From NCBI GenBank assembly GCA_028686345.1, contig JAQUCE010000004.1, positions 20,972-84,971 of the forward strand: a stretch of 64,000 nucleotides of DNA. The letters are read 5' to 3'. The translations under genes and the position numbers were made by a program. This stretch comes from Kiritimatiellia bacterium (GTDB lineage Bacteria > Verrucomicrobiota > Kiritimatiellia > RFP12 > UBA1067). Numbering within the stretch: position 1 is the first letter of the stretch; every line of letters starts with the position of its first letter. The notes below the pieces were generated by a model. The model was not told where the DNA came from. It was given only the letters and a program-made list of their open reading frames with translations, and did not search any database. Shown in pieces: positions 47,131 to 57,184 of the stretch.

Positions 47131-48351
47131 ATGGAAAAAGACTACAGTAACTATCTTGAAACCACCCCGGATGCGGAGGGTAATTTCGGTGAATACGGCG
47201 GTTCCTTCATCGCCCCCGAACTAGTTGGGCCGATGAAGGAGATCAACGACGCTTACCTTAAAATCAGCAAAACACATCGCTTTATCCAGGAGCTCCGCTC
47301 CATCTACAAGCATTATCAGGGACGTCCTACGCCCGTATATCACGCCGAACGACTCTCCGAACTTTGCGGCGGTGCCCAGATCTACATGAAGCGGGAAGAT
47401 CTCAACCATAGCGGCGCGCATAAGCTCAACCACTGCATGGGTGAAGGTCTGTTGGCCAAATACATGGGCAAGAAAAAACTGATCGCCGAAACCGGCGCGG
47501 GGCAACACGGTGTGGCGCTCGCAACAGCAGCGGCCTACTTCGGTCTTGAATGTGAAATCTATATGGGCGAAGTTGATATTGCCAAGCAATACCCTAATGT
47601 CATACGCATGAAGCTGCTGGGTGCCAAGGTTATCCCGGTTACCCACGGACTCAAAACTCTCAAAGAGGCAGTTGATTCGGCATTCGAGGCCTACCTCAAA
47701 GATCCTGTCGCTTCCATCTATTGCATCGGCTCTGTGCTCGGCCCGCACCCTTTTCCCATGATGGTGCGCGACTTCCAGCGCGTTGTCGGCATCGAAGCCC
47801 GAGACCAGTTCAAGGAGATGACCGGACACCTGCCCGACATCGTAACCGCCTGCGTTGGCGGCGGCAGCAATGCCATCGGCCTCTTCGCCGCCTTTCTGAA
47901 TGATCCCTGCGAAATTTGGGGTGTTGAACCGCTTGGGCGCGGCTCTAACACAGGGGAACATGCGGCAACCCTCACCTACGGAATGCCCGGCATCATTCAC
48001 GGCTTCAAGTGCTACCTGCTGCAGGACGATAAGGGCGAGCCATCTCCGGTCTACTCCATTGCCAGCGGCCTTGACTATCCCGGTGCCGGTCCTGAGCACT
48101 GCCATCTCAAGGACTGCGGACGTATTCAATACACAACTGCTGATGATAAAGAGTGTCTCGACGCATTCTATAAGCTCAGCCGCCAGGAAGGCATTATCCC
48201 CGCCCTTGAGAGTGCGCACGCCGTGGCCTTTGCCATGAAGAAAGCCAAAGAGATGCAGCATGGCACAATCCTGCTTAACCTCTCCGGACGCGGCGACAAA
48301 GACCTCGACTTTATTGTCGATAACTACGGCTACGGCGAGCCGACACCGTAA
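47131..48351 (+). CDS. trpB: Tryptophan synthase beta chain
   Basis: Condenses indole with L-serine using PLP. The PLP lysine is Lys 98 in [11 protein letters not shown], the catalytic glutamate is Glu 120 in AETGAGQHG, and the phosphate loop is GGGSNAIG. Length is 406 aa, typical of TrpB1. The COMM-interaction segment is present, so it should pair with TrpA, but no trpA or other trp gene lies in the window. AGGA is 14 nt before the ATG. A CCGCGCCTGGCGCGG hairpin and a TCCGGTTTCC-family palindrome follow the gene. Confidence 0.96.
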   Translation: MEKDYSNYLETTPDAEGNFGEYGGSFIAPELVGPMKEINDAYLKISKTHRFIQELRSIYKHYQGRPTPVYHAERLSELCGGAQIYMKREDLNHSGAHKLNHCMGEGLLAKYMGKKKLIAETGAGQHGVALATAAAYFGLECEIYMGEVDIAKQYPNVIRMKLLGAKVIPVTHGLKTLKEAVDSAFEAYLKDPVASIYCIGSVLGPHPFPMMVRDFQRVVGIEARDQFKEMTGHLPDIVTACVGGGSNAIGLFAAFLNDPCEIWGVEPLGRGSNTGEHAATLTYGMPGIIHGFKCYLLQDDKGEPSPVYSIASGLDYPGAGPEHCHLKDCGRIQYTTADDKECLDAFYKLSRQEGIIPALESAHAVAFAMKKAKEMQHGTILLNLSGRGDKDLDFIVDNYGYGEPTP

Positions 48352-48441
48352 GAGGCTAAGGCCGCGCCTGGCGCGGAGTGGAGAAGTTCTAGAGTTCTAA
48401 AGTTCTAGAGTGAAAAGGGCGCGCTTTGACGAGTGGGCACC

Positions 48442-48488
48442 GTAGCTCCGATTTCCAATCGGACTGTCCGGTTGGAAACCGGAGCTAC
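48442..48488. repeat. Palindrome of the TCCGGTTTCC family
   Basis: Arms of about 22 bp beginning GTAGCTCCGATTTCCAATCG and closing GGAGCTAC, with a short loop. Relatives at 3516, 41231 and (half) 33917. Confidence 0.85.
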
Positions 48489-48544
48489 GAGAGGTCGGCT
48501 TCGCCTTCAACCACGAACAAAAATGAATGAGAGTAGAACAGCAC

Positions 48545-51500
48545 ATGAACAAACTGATACAAAAATTATCGAATCTCTTCCCATCCAAAATATTTGATTG
48601 TTTAGGCTGCGCAAACAAAAAAACAGCTGCCCTGTTTCTCCTCTCGCTGCCTGCAATGGCCTGGGCTGAGACATCCTCTTCCAAATGGCGGCAATATGCC
48701 GAGGCTCTCAAAGCCGAGCCTGGTTTGCTCCGCTTTTACTCCATGAAAACAGAGGGCAGCTCCTATCCCGACCTGGCAGGCAGCAACGCGCAGCTCACGT
48801 GGAGTGCGTCGGATGGTGTTGTTTCCAAGGTGGTGCCAGGGCGCATTGAAGGGTCGCAGGTGCCGGAGCTCGACGCTGGCTCCTTTCGCGCGCCGGAGAT
48901 TACCGCTATCAGCAACCGATTAACGCTCTCGATCTGGGTTAAGCCCGAGGCCGCGGGAGTGAAACAGAACGACGGGCGGGTGAACGGGATGATTGCCTCC
49001 AGCGGCAGCGGCTACTATGACGGCTGGCGTTTGGCTATCTACGATATGACCAACCTGAAGCCTTCGTTTGAAATCGGACGTGGTGAAAACTCGGTTCATG
49101 TAGTTGCCAGGGACTCTCTGAGCCGCGGTTGCTGGAACCACCTTGCCGCTACATGGGATGGCGCGGTGATGAAGATCTATGTCAACGGCATGCTCTCGGG
49201 GCGCTCTGATTTTACCGGGCCAAGCCAGCCTGCCAAAGGCGGATTCAGTGTTGGCTACAGCGGTTACGGGGTGGGGTCGCTGAGGATGGCGGTCGACGAA
49301 GTCGCGGTTTTCAATGTAGCACTTTCAGCAGCCAAAGTGGCGGCCCTCTCCTTGATTGAGGTTGGATTCCAAGCCGAAGTCGAAGCCACGCTGGAGCGGG
49401 TTGAGCAATTACAACAGGCAGGCCAAAGTCAGGAGGCAGCCGGCGCACTGCGGAAATTAGCAGCAGGCAGCGGGCAGCTGCCGGCACTGGCCTGCTGGGC
49501 TGAGATGGCGGCACTGGAAGTTGGTGCCAAAGGGCAGAGTCGGGCAAATTGGGTCAATCAGTGTGTCGAGCTTTATGAGCGGCCGGCGACACCCGCGCAC
49601 CTGCGGGCTAAGCTCCTCGTCCACCTGCTGAACAGCTGTCGCAATGGAGGCCCCACGCCGCCCTCCCGCATCCTTGAGGCGCTGCCGGCGGCGATGGATC
49701 TATCAGAGGAGGATCAATTTGCCTGCGGGGTGGCGCTGGTCCGCAGTTACGCGATGGAACGCAAGCTTGAGCAGGCAACCCGGGCTTTTGAACATCTGGT
49801 TAAGGTCAGCGTGAATGATCTAGAGAAGTCGCGCAACCTGCGCTTTACATTTGCCCAAATCCTCCGCGAGGCTGACCAGAACGCAGAGGCCGAGGAGCAT
49901 TATGCGGCAATCATCGAGGACGTGAAACAACCGGTTGCCGCGCGCTCGATCGCAGGGCTGGCTCTGGCGCGGACGTTGCTGGCGCAGAGCAAATACGATA
50001 CCGCGGACAAAGCTTTTCGAGCGGTCACCACGGCTGAAGGCGTTGCCGGGCATCATGTCTATGAAGCAGAGGCCGGCATTGCTGTTTGCGAGAATCTGAA
50101 AGCAGGCAAAGCCGCCCGTGACCCTGAGGGGAGCCGTGACCGGCCGGCAGCGCTCCCTGCATCGCCGGTGGTTTTCTTTGTTGCTCCGAATGGCTCGGAT
50201 ACAAATCCAGGCACCCGCAAAGCGCCGTTCGCCACCCTCATGCAGGCGCGTGATGCTATCCGCGCCTTAAAGAAAACTGCCGGCGGTTTAGCAGTCGGCG
50301 GTGTGACAGTCTATCTGAGGGGCGGGCGCTATACAATGGATAAGCCCTTTGAGTTGACGAGCGCGGATTCGGGTCAATACAACGCTCCAGTAGTTTACGC
50401 GGCTTATCGAAAGGAGACTCCGATCTTTGACGGTGGCTTTGCAGTTAAAAAATTCAGTAAGGTGCGCGATCCGGAGACCCTCGCCCGGCTGCCCGAGGAA
50501 GCCCGTGGCAAGGTCTATTGCGCTGACCTGAGGGCGCAGGGTTTTAAAGATTTTACACCACAGCAAGGGTATGGCTTTGGAGCCCGCAGCGAGAGAATCC
50601 GCGCGGTTTATGCTGATCAGCGCTTGATGCCGGTAGCGCGCTGGCCCAACAGCACGCGCATTCCAATTGCTGAGCTGCTGCCGGATAATGAGCTCGCCTT
50701 TAAGGTCGAGAGTGACCGGCTCGCACGCTGGAGCATGGCGCAGGAGATCATGGTTGACGGGTTTTGGTACTATCTATGGGCCGGGCTGGCGGTGCCGGTT
50801 GCGAGTGTTGACCCTGCCGCCGGCGTGATCACGCTCGCTAATAAGCCGAACTACGGCTTGAAGGCCGGGCGCCCTTTCTTTGTTATGAATCTATTGGAGG
50901 AGATTGACCAGCCTGGCGAGTGGTATATCGACACTGCCAGCGGCCTGCTGTATATCTGGCTTCAGAAACACCCCTGGTTCACCAAAGTGGTTGTCTCCGA
51001 ACGCCAGAGGCCCTTTATCAAAGCCGATGGAGTTCAGGATCTGATCATACAGGGCCTTACATTTCAGTATGGACAAGATCGTGCCGCGGCGTTTAACCAT
51101 TGCGTTAATCTGAACATTACCGGCTGCCGGTTTCATGGCTTCGGGGGAACACCGCTGATGGTACTGAATGCGGCCAACGCTAAAATATACGGAAATCAAC
51201 TCGACACGCTTGGGCACGGCGGCATGCGTGTCACTGGCGGCAAACGTAAAAACTTAACCTCCGGTGGCATTGTGATCGAGAACAACGAGGTTGGTCACTT
51301 CGGTCTCTCTGCCAAAACCTATGTGCCAGCCATCCTGCTGGAAGGGGTGGGGGCAAAGGTGCGGCACAACTGGTTTCATCATGCACCTTCCAGCGCGCTG
51401 CGCATTGAGGGCAACGACCATCTGGTCGAGTATAACCTCGGCGAATTTCTGGTGCAGGAGTCGGATGATCAGGGGGCGATCGACATGTGGGGCAACGCCT

Positions 51501-52078
51501 CCTACCGCGGCTGCGTGATGCGCTACAATCACTGGCGCGATGTGGGTGCCGGTGACGCGCCATGCGGGCAGGCGGGCATCCGTTTTGACGATGCCATCTC
51601 CGGCATGGTTGTCTATGGCAATATCTTTGAGCGCACCTCGAACGGTAATTTTGGCGGAGTGCAGATTCACGGCGGTCAGATGAATATCATTGATAACAAT
51701 ATCTTTATCGACTGTAAACACGCGGTCAGCTTCTCACCCTGGAGCCAGGAGCGATTCAGCAAATACATTAGCGAAGAGACCAAGGCCAAACTCTACACTG
51801 AGGTCAATATTGCACTGCCGCCTTACAGCAACCGTTATCCTTCGCTGCAGGCGCTTGCAGATAGAGACAAATGCAACTACAACAGCATCTGGCGTAATGT
51901 TATTGTCGGTGCTGACACCCCGTATCGGAACGCGCCCAAAGGTATTGATTTTATTGACAACCAGAGTGTTGGTGGGTCTGCGTCGGGTGCATTGCCCGGC
52001 AAAAACAGCACCTTCTGTGAGCTGCCGATTGCAGAGATTGGTCTCTACGCAGATCCTGCCTGTGCCTGGGGCAAGTAA
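48545..52078 (+). CDS. Secreted LamG and right-handed beta-helix protein
   Basis: About 1177 residues. A signal peptide (TAALFLLSLPAMAWAE) is followed by a LamG/concanavalin-like jellyroll at about residues 60-265 (LSIWVKPEA, WNHLAATWDGAVMKIYVNG). A helical TPR-like region covers about 270-520. A parallel beta-helix occupies the rest, opening with FFVAPNGSDTNPGTRKAPF and containing rung repeats such as NLNITGCRFHGFG and VIENNEVGHFG. Such proteins usually bind or cleave polysaccharides (polysaccharide lyase-like), but no catalytic residues can be named. An ATG at 48527 is an alternative start. It heads a run of three exported proteins. Confidence 0.87.
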   Translation: MNKLIQKLSNLFPSKIFDCLGCANKKTAALFLLSLPAMAWAETSSSKWRQYAEALKAEPGLLRFYSMKTEGSSYPDLAGSNAQLTWSASDGVVSKVVPGRIEGSQVPELDAGSFRAPEITAISNRLTLSIWVKPEAAGVKQNDGRVNGMIASSGSGYYDGWRLAIYDMTNLKPSFEIGRGENSVHVVARDSLSRGCWNHLAATWDGAVMKIYVNGMLSGRSDFTGPSQPAKGGFSVGYSGYGVGSLRMAVDEVAVFNVALSAAKVAALSLIEVGFQAEVEATLERVEQLQQAGQSQEAAGALRKLAAGSGQLPALACWAEMAALEVGAKGQSRANWVNQCVELYERPATPAHLRAKLLVHLLNSCRNGGPTPPSRILEALPAAMDLSEEDQFACGVALVRSYAMERKLEQATRAFEHLVKVSVNDLEKSRNLRFTFAQILREADQNAEAEEHYAAIIEDVKQPVAARSIAGLALARTLLAQSKYDTADKAFRAVTTAEGVAGHHVYEAEAGIAVCENLKAGKAARDPEGSRDRPAALPASPVVFFVAPNGSDTNPGTRKAPFATLMQARDAIRALKKTAGGLAVGGVTVYLRGGRYTMDKPFELTSADSGQYNAPVVYAAYRKETPIFDGGFAVKKFSKVRDPETLARLPEEARGKVYCADLRAQGFKDFTPQQGYGFGARSERIRAVYADQRLMPVARWPNSTRIPIAELLPDNELAFKVESDRLARWSMAQEIMVDGFWYYLWAGLAVPVASVDPAAGVITLANKPNYGLKAGRPFFVMNLLEEIDQPGEWYIDTASGLLYIWLQKHPWFTKVVVSERQRPFIKADGVQDLIIQGLTFQYGQDRAAAFNHCVNLNITGCRFHGFGGTPLMVLNAANAKIYGNQLDTLGHGGMRVTGGKRKNLTSGGIVIENNEVGHFGLSAKTYVPAILLEGVGAKVRHNWFHHAPSSALRIEGNDHLVEYNLGEFLVQESDDQGAIDMWGNASYRGCVMRYNHWRDVGAGDAPCGQAGIRFDDAISGMVVYGNIFERTSNGNFGGVQIHGGQMNIIDNNIFIDCKHAVSFSPWSQERFSKYISEETKAKLYTEVNIALPPYSNRYPSLQALADRDKCNYNSIWRNVIVGADTPYRNAPKGIDFIDNQSVGGSASGALPGKNSTFCELPIAEIGLYADPACAWGK

Positions 52079-52125
52079 GGATAGGCGGGACTGTGATGGC
52101 GTAAAATCACATTTTGGGAGTAAAA

Positions 52126-53151
52126 ATGAAAATTGAAATGAAGATGTCACGACGTGCGTGGTTGGCAACAACCCTGTCGACTGTTGCCGCATGGCCGATT
52201 GCGGGTCGAGGAGTTGATGCTAAACCCATTGAGGGCAGCAATGCTGAGCGCGGGTCTTTCGCGCTTGATACAAACCGTGTACGTTTTTTTTCGCCCTCTG
52301 TGCAGTCAAAGCTGACTCTCCTGGTTGCGGGCGACACACATCTTTTTCTGGACGATGCGCGTGGGGCACCTTTCACGCAATATAGCGGGCGCATGGCTAA
52401 GGCCTACAACCAGACGCGGCACTTTAAAACCGGGGCTGTGACCAATCCGCAGGCGTGCTTTGAGCAGACCCTGGCAGAGGCAAAAAAAAGAAGTGCGGAT
52501 CTGCTGGTGCTGGTAGGCGACATCTTTAGTTTTCCCTCCGAGGCTGCGATCGAATGGGCGCACCGGAAGCTTCAGGAGTCGGGCGTATTGTTTCTTTATG
52601 TTGCAGGCAATCACGATTGGCACTACGAGGGCATGGCCGGAACAGGGGCAGCCTTGCGGGCTGAGTGGACGGCTAAGAGGTTGCTGCCGTTATATCAGGG
52701 CCGAAATCCGCTGATGGCCTCCGTGGAGGTCAAGGGGATACGCTTTGTGGTAATCGACAATTCGACCAATGAGATACTGCCGGAGCAGCTGGATTTCTGG
52801 CGTGCGCAAGTGGCGGGCGGCACCCCCATGGTGCTGCTGATGCACATCCCGCTCTATGCGCCAGGGCGTGGAATTAATTTCGGCTGCGGCCATCCGCAGT
52901 GGGGGGCGCAGAGTGATAAAAACTGGGAGATCGAGCGTCGGCTAAAGTGGCCGGAGAGCGGGCATACAGTAACGACTCTGGCGTTTTGCCACGAGGTGTT
53001 TGCCGCACCCAACCTGCTGGGCGTTTTTGCCGGCCACACCCACAAACAATCGCTCGACTGTGTCAACGGTGTGCCGCAGTTTGTCACAGAGGCTAACGCC
53101 ACTGGCGGATACCTAGATGTCGAGTTTCAATCAACAGAGGAGAAGCGATGA
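52126..53151 (+). CDS. Tat-exported metallophosphoesterase
   Basis: A 341-residue calcineurin-like phosphoesterase. The N-terminus MSRRAWLATTLSTVAAWPIA is a twin-arginine signal. The metal-binding motifs appear in order: VAGDTHLF, LVGDIFSF, VAGNHDW, LMHIPLY and FAGHTHKQS. GGGAG lies 5 nt before the ATG at 52126. It starts 47 bp after the beta-helix gene and overlaps the next gene by 4 bp (ATGA), so the three are probably one operon. The substrate is unknown; periplasmic members include phosphodiesterases and nucleotidases. Confidence 0.9.
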   Translation: MKIEMKMSRRAWLATTLSTVAAWPIAGRGVDAKPIEGSNAERGSFALDTNRVRFFSPSVQSKLTLLVAGDTHLFLDDARGAPFTQYSGRMAKAYNQTRHFKTGAVTNPQACFEQTLAEAKKRSADLLVLVGDIFSFPSEAAIEWAHRKLQESGVLFLYVAGNHDWHYEGMAGTGAALRAEWTAKRLLPLYQGRNPLMASVEVKGIRFVVIDNSTNEILPEQLDFWRAQVAGGTPMVLLMHIPLYAPGRGINFGCGHPQWGAQSDKNWEIERRLKWPESGHTVTTLAFCHEVFAAPNLLGVFAGHTHKQSLDCVNGVPQFVTEANATGGYLDVEFQSTEEKR

Positions 53152-55085
53152 GAAAAATATTTTGGATGGTCATGCTGGCAGTTAGCGGGTGGTCGGTTTT
53201 AGGCGCGGAACCCGACAACCTGGTCAGGAATCCCGGGTTTGAGGAGCGCGATAACACCGGCGCGACAGTTGCCTGGAGCGAACGTAAGCCGGTCTATCGT
53301 TTCCTTGATGGGTGCGGACGGAATGGCAGCCGGGGATTGGCCTTTGAAAACAGCGACCCTGATTTCTACTCGTTCCCCGCACAAGCACTGGAGTTCAAGG
53401 CAGGCGCGTGCTATGAGTTCGAGGTCTGGGTGCGGAGCGAGGGGCTGCACGGCGAAGAGTCAGGGGCTTCGATCTGCATGGAGTGGAGCGATGCGGCTGG
53501 TAAATACCTTGGCGGTGGATATGCGGAAGGGGTGCGCGAAACCGGCGATGGATGGGTGCTGATAAAAGGGGCCACCCGTCCAATTCCTGAAAACGCGCAT
53601 AGTGTCAGGGTTGCGCCCTATGTCCGACGCGGCATGACCGGTAAAGCCTGGTTCGACGATCTGCGGGTTACACGCTACTATCCGCCGGCTGTGTCGACTG
53701 TCAGTGCCTCCTGCTACCGCCATACTGCGGCTGCCGGGCAGGTGACATTCTCGGCATCATTACACTTACGCGACTCGGGCTTGAAGCCCGCTCAAGTTGC
53801 GGGAGCTTTTGTTTTTGAGGATAGCCGCGGGCGTGAGGTCAAGCGGCTGAAGCCCGCGCTGCTGGATGAACAGCGCGGCTGTGTTACGCTGGAGGTTGCC
53901 GAGTTGCCGGTTGGCGAGTACAAGGTCTCCTTTGTGCTTACCGCCGCCGACGGCACCGCCAGGGGCGCGGGCTCCACCAGCTTCCGGCGTGTTGCGCAGC
54001 TGCCGGAGCGCCGGGTGCATATTGATTCCCATCGCCGTCTGATTGCTGATGGTCAGCCCTTTTTCCCATTGGGCATGTATTGGTCTCAAGTGAAAGAGCC
54101 GCAGCTTGGGGTTTACGCGCAAGCTCCGTTCAACTGTCTGATGCCGTACGGCAGCCCCGCCACCAACCAGATGGATGCCTGCCACGCCTATGGACTGAAG
54201 GTGATCTACTCGATCAAGGATATTTACCACGGTACGCAGTGGGCACCGCCGCAGATCAAGAGTGCCGCAGACGAGCGTGAGTGGATCAAGCGCACCGTCT
54301 CCTTGCATCGCAACCACCCTGCCTTGCTGGCGTGGTACCTCAATGATGAGCTGCCTTTGACCATGGTTGACCGACTGGCCGCGCGGCAGCGGCTGATGGA
54401 GGAGCTTGATCCTGACCATCCAACCTGGGTGGTGCTTTATCAATACACTCAGGTTGGAGACTATCTCGACACCTTCGACGTAATCGGAACAGACCCCTAT
54501 CCCATACCTGACAAGCCTGCCGGGATGGCGCTGGAGTGGACGCGCGTCACGCGTGATCAGAGTCACGGGTCGCGCGCCATCTGGCAGGTACCGCAGGTGT
54601 TTGACTGGGGTGGATACAGGAAGGGCGAGGCGCGCGAGAAGACGCGGCCGCCGACCTTGCCTGAGATGCGCACCATGGCCTGGCAGTGCATTGCGGCTGG
54701 CGCGAATGGGCTGGTCTTTTACTCGTTCTTTGATCTGCACAAGATGAACGAGCGTGATCCGTTTGACAAGCGTTGGGCGGATGTGTGTGCCATGGCCGCG
54801 GAGATCAAAGGCTTGATCCCTGTCTTGCTTTCGGTGGAGCCGACACCGGTGATTGTTGTGGATGCGCCGGATGCAGTCGAGACGCGCCTTTGGAAACACG
54901 CCGGCGCGCTCTATCTGCTAGTAGTTAATGGTTCGGAAGAGAGAGTCACGGCGGAGATCAAGGTGGAGGGAGCATACAAGAGCGTGGAGTCGCAATTCGG
55001 TCCACAGCCAGTGAGCAAGGGTGATCAAGGGTTGAGATTCACGCTGCCGCCGCTGGAGCCGGTTATGGTGCGTTTGGAAGAGTAG
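53148..55085 (+). CDS. Secreted glycoside-hydrolase-like protein with N-terminal carbohydrate-binding domain
   Basis: A 645-residue exported protein (signal peptide ending VLGAEP). Residues 20-180 form a CBM-like jellyroll (NLVRNPGFEERDNTGATVAW, WFDDLRVTRYY) and residues 185-280 a beta-sandwich. A TIM-barrel region (about 285-560) begins LIADGQPFFPLGMYW and contains NHPALLAWYLNDEL, where Asp-Glu is the likely acid pair, and GTDPYP. The layout is that of clan-A glycoside hydrolases (GH2- or GH5-like), but no known family can be fixed. It is translationally coupled to the phosphoesterase gene. Confidence 0.82.
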   Translation: MRKIFWMVMLAVSGWSVLGAEPDNLVRNPGFEERDNTGATVAWSERKPVYRFLDGCGRNGSRGLAFENSDPDFYSFPAQALEFKAGACYEFEVWVRSEGLHGEESGASICMEWSDAAGKYLGGGYAEGVRETGDGWVLIKGATRPIPENAHSVRVAPYVRRGMTGKAWFDDLRVTRYYPPAVSTVSASCYRHTAAAGQVTFSASLHLRDSGLKPAQVAGAFVFEDSRGREVKRLKPALLDEQRGCVTLEVAELPVGEYKVSFVLTAADGTARGAGSTSFRRVAQLPERRVHIDSHRRLIADGQPFFPLGMYWSQVKEPQLGVYAQAPFNCLMPYGSPATNQMDACHAYGLKVIYSIKDIYHGTQWAPPQIKSAADEREWIKRTVSLHRNHPALLAWYLNDELPLTMVDRLAARQRLMEELDPDHPTWVVLYQYTQVGDYLDTFDVIGTDPYPIPDKPAGMALEWTRVTRDQSHGSRAIWQVPQVFDWGGYRKGEAREKTRPPTLPEMRTMAWQCIAAGANGLVFYSFFDLHKMNERDPFDKRWADVCAMAAEIKGLIPVLLSVEPTPVIVVDAPDAVETRLWKHAGALYLLVVNGSEERVTAEIKVEGAYKSVESQFGPQPVSKGDQGLRFTLPPLEPVMVRLEE

Positions 55086-55690
55086 CGGGGGAGAGTCGCA
55101 GGAAGAGCCGTTTTTTCGGGGTGCGCCCCGCGGTCGGCTTGCCTGTAACTCGGCCATTTTGTCGCAGTTTCGTGTTTGTAACTCGGGGTCGGTATCGAAA
55201 GGCGCACGAGGTCGACCCCGACTCCGATTCAACGGATCGTCATTCGCGTGCCACCGCAGTCGCCTGCATAGCGGACGACCTCCTTGCTTCGCGCCGTATC
55301 TCACACCTTGCCAAGCGGGAAAAAGCTTGCGACCAGAGTTGCGCTATACTTTCGCTTTGCCGGCGGGGTCACGGCCCCCGCCCTACAGCTTCGGCCTGCC
55401 AGCTACTCGACTGACGCGCGCCTGCTGTTTGACATGCAGGCTTCATCACAGTGGAAACGTGTAGGGTTGGCTCTCAGAGCCAAACAAAGATGATGAAACC
55501 CCATGGCCTGCCTTTGACGAACAATTGCCCGGCATCCGCCAATTGCTTCTGAGAAGCAACCCTACACCCCGGGACGCGCCTTTCACGTGCCTGCTGCAGT
55601 ATGCCGCTCGTAGAGCGGCTACTACACCGAACAACAACCCTTGCACTTCGGGGTGCAGCGCATGTGTAACAGTCGCTCTACGGGCGACAT
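55086..55690. repeat. Intergenic repeat mosaic, first copy of a 170-bp block
   Basis: No gene is seen. Positions 55254-55423 form a 170-bp block running from CCGCAGTCGCCTGCATAGCG to GCGCGCCT. It recurs at 55824-56116 with two extra internal units. Positions 55530-55690 repeat the block seen at 5540-5680, including GCCGCTCGTAGAGCGGC at 55613-55629. Confidence 0.8.
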
Positions 55691-55778
55691 CGGTTGACGA
55701 TGCTGTGCGACGATGCTGGTGGACGACTGGGGGCATGCGTGAATCGTCCACCAGCATCGTCGTCGCTATCGTAAACCG
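55691..55778. repeat. Complete GACGAT-family inverted repeat
   Basis: Left arm CGGTTGACGATGCTGTGCGA... at 55691-55726 and right arm at 55744-55778 ending GTAAACCG, about 35 bp each with a few mismatches. This is the most complete copy; six other loci carry one arm or a damaged pair. Confidence 0.85.
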
Positions 55779-55823
55779 AAGGTGCGGCTGACTATTCTGC
55801 GTGGCTGATCACTCGCGTGTTGT

Positions 55824-56116
55824 CCGCAGTCGCCCGCATAGCGGACGACCTCCTTGCTTCGCGCCGTGTCTCACACCTTGTCAAGCGGAAAAAAGCTTGC
55901 GACCAGAGTTGCGCTATACATTCGCTTTGCGGCGGGGTCACGGCCCCCGCCCTACAGCTTGCGACCAGAGTTGCGCTATACATTCGCTTTGCGGCGGGGT
56001 CACGGCCCCCGCCCTACAGCTTGCGGCCAGAGTTGTGCTATACATTCGCTTTGCGGCGGGGTCACGGCCCCCGCCCTACAGCTTCGGCCTGCCAGCTACT
56101 CGGCTGACGCGCGCCT
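55824..56116. repeat. Expanded 170-bp block with three 62-bp tandem units
   Basis: The 62-bp unit beginning AGCTTGCGACCAGAGTTGCG occurs at 55894, 55956 and 56018, with two substitutions in the third copy, and a partial unit starts at 56080. The flanking sequences match 55254-55423, which has a single unit. Translation of the array gives repetitive open frames without protein-like composition. Confidence 0.92.
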
Positions 56117-56360
56117 TGTGGAGCGGGCTAAGCGCGGGAGGGGGTGCGCTGTGTTGTTTTTAAGGTAAAATATGGTGCTCCCCTGGGAACCTTGAAACAT
56201 TACAGCTTGTCTTTGCAGGATGAAAACTTTGAGGGTAGAAAAACAGAGGGGTAAAAAATTTGTTGCAGTGTTTTTCGACTCGTCTACGCCAAAGGCTACA
56301 CCGTGGCACAGCCGGATAAGGCTGCTCTACTTCACTGTTACTTTCAATTACATTTAAATC

Positions 56361-56398
56361 CAAAAAAAAAGACACGGCTCAAAGCCGTGTCTTTTTTT
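56361..56398. terminator. Bidirectional intrinsic terminator after PEP-CTERM gene
   Basis: Stem GACACGGCT/AGCCGTGTC with loop CAA, flanked by A9 on the left and T7 on the right. It lies 22 bp past the stop of the leftward PEP-CTERM gene. Confidence 0.9.
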
Positions 56399-56419
56399 CA
56401 ATTAATATCAGATCACTTG

Positions 56420-57100
56420 TTAGCCGATCTTGCGGCGCAGACCAAGGGCTGCTAAGCCGATTGCCAACAAAGCCATGCTTGTCGGTTCAGGCACCACATC
56501 TAAGATACCTGTGAGATCATGTGTCACGGTCGGGTCTGGGTTTCCAAACGTTGTTCCGAGCTCGACTATTGAGCCACGTACCGTAGTACCTGCGCTTAGA
56601 TATGCAGAGGGCACGAACCACTCCAGTGTGGTGCTAGTTTCCGCATTGGCGCCACCAATACCACCCAGAGGTCCGCCAGTAAACAAGATGTTATTTCCTA
56701 GGCTGCCATCAAAAACATGGTCGTCGCTTTTAGCGTAAAAACCACCAGCATAATGAGTATCCACGATTTTATCAATACCAGTCATGCCAGTTGCAATATA
56801 GGTGCTGTTGCCAGCATTAGCCCCTGTGCCAAGATTCCCGTCTGTGTTGAAATTCAACATATAGGCGTGATTGAGTGGCCCGCTTGCTGAGGCAAGCGTC
56901 ATCCGGAAATAATAGCCGACTCCAGATGTGTCCGATCCGTAGATAGACTCTAATCCCGTTATATCGAATACATCACCACTGCTAGTAGCGTCTGTAATCG
57001 CTGTATAGGTAGCACCAGACCAGGCACTATTCCACAGTGCCGCCTGCGCCACACCACACATCAAAGTCAGTGCGATTGAGCCTGCAATAATTTTCTTCAT
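56420..57100 (-). CDS. PEP-CTERM sorting-signal protein
   Basis: A 226-residue exported protein. It has an N-terminal signal peptide (MKKIIAGSIALTLMCGVAQA) and a C-terminal tripartite sorting signal: VPEPTSMALLAIGLAALG followed by a short LRRK basic tail. That signal is cut by an exosortase and is typical of extracellular or envelope proteins of biofilm-forming and PVC bacteria. The body is Gly/Thr/Ser-rich and has no enzyme motifs. AAAGGAG lies 6 nt before the ATG. The leader carries two hairpins and a strong terminator follows. No exosortase gene is in the window. Confidence 0.93.
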   Translation of the reverse strand: MKKIIAGSIALTLMCGVAQAALWNSAWSGATYTAITDATSSGDVFDITGLESIYGSDTSGVGYYFRMTLASASGPLNHAYMLNFNTDGNLGTGANAGNSTYIATGMTGIDKIVDTHYAGGFYAKSDDHVFDGSLGNNILFTGGPLGGIGGANAETSTTLEWFVPSAYLSAGTTVRGSIVELGTTFGNPDPTVTHDLTGILDVVPEPTSMALLAIGLAALGLRRKIG

Positions 57101-57120
57101 ATTTTACTCCTTTGTTAAAA

Positions 57121-57171
57121 CTGCTTTACCAGTAAAGCAGCCTTTGCCTTTGGAGAAAATCTGCCTTCTCC
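57121..57171 (-). promoter_or_regulatory. Two hairpins in the PEP-CTERM gene leader
   Basis: CTGCTTTACCAGTAAAGCAG (57121-57140) and GGAGAA...TTCTCC (57152-57171) would each fold in the 5' leader, the first ending 20 nt before the start codon. Their role could be mRNA stability or translational control. Confidence 0.5.
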
Positions 57172-57184
57172 AGAAAACAAAGTA

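Noticed and set aside
55801..56168. Overlapping open frames of 96-120 codons
   Set aside because: They are produced by the 62-bp tandem repeat being read in three frames; composition is repetitive and there are no ribosome-binding sites.
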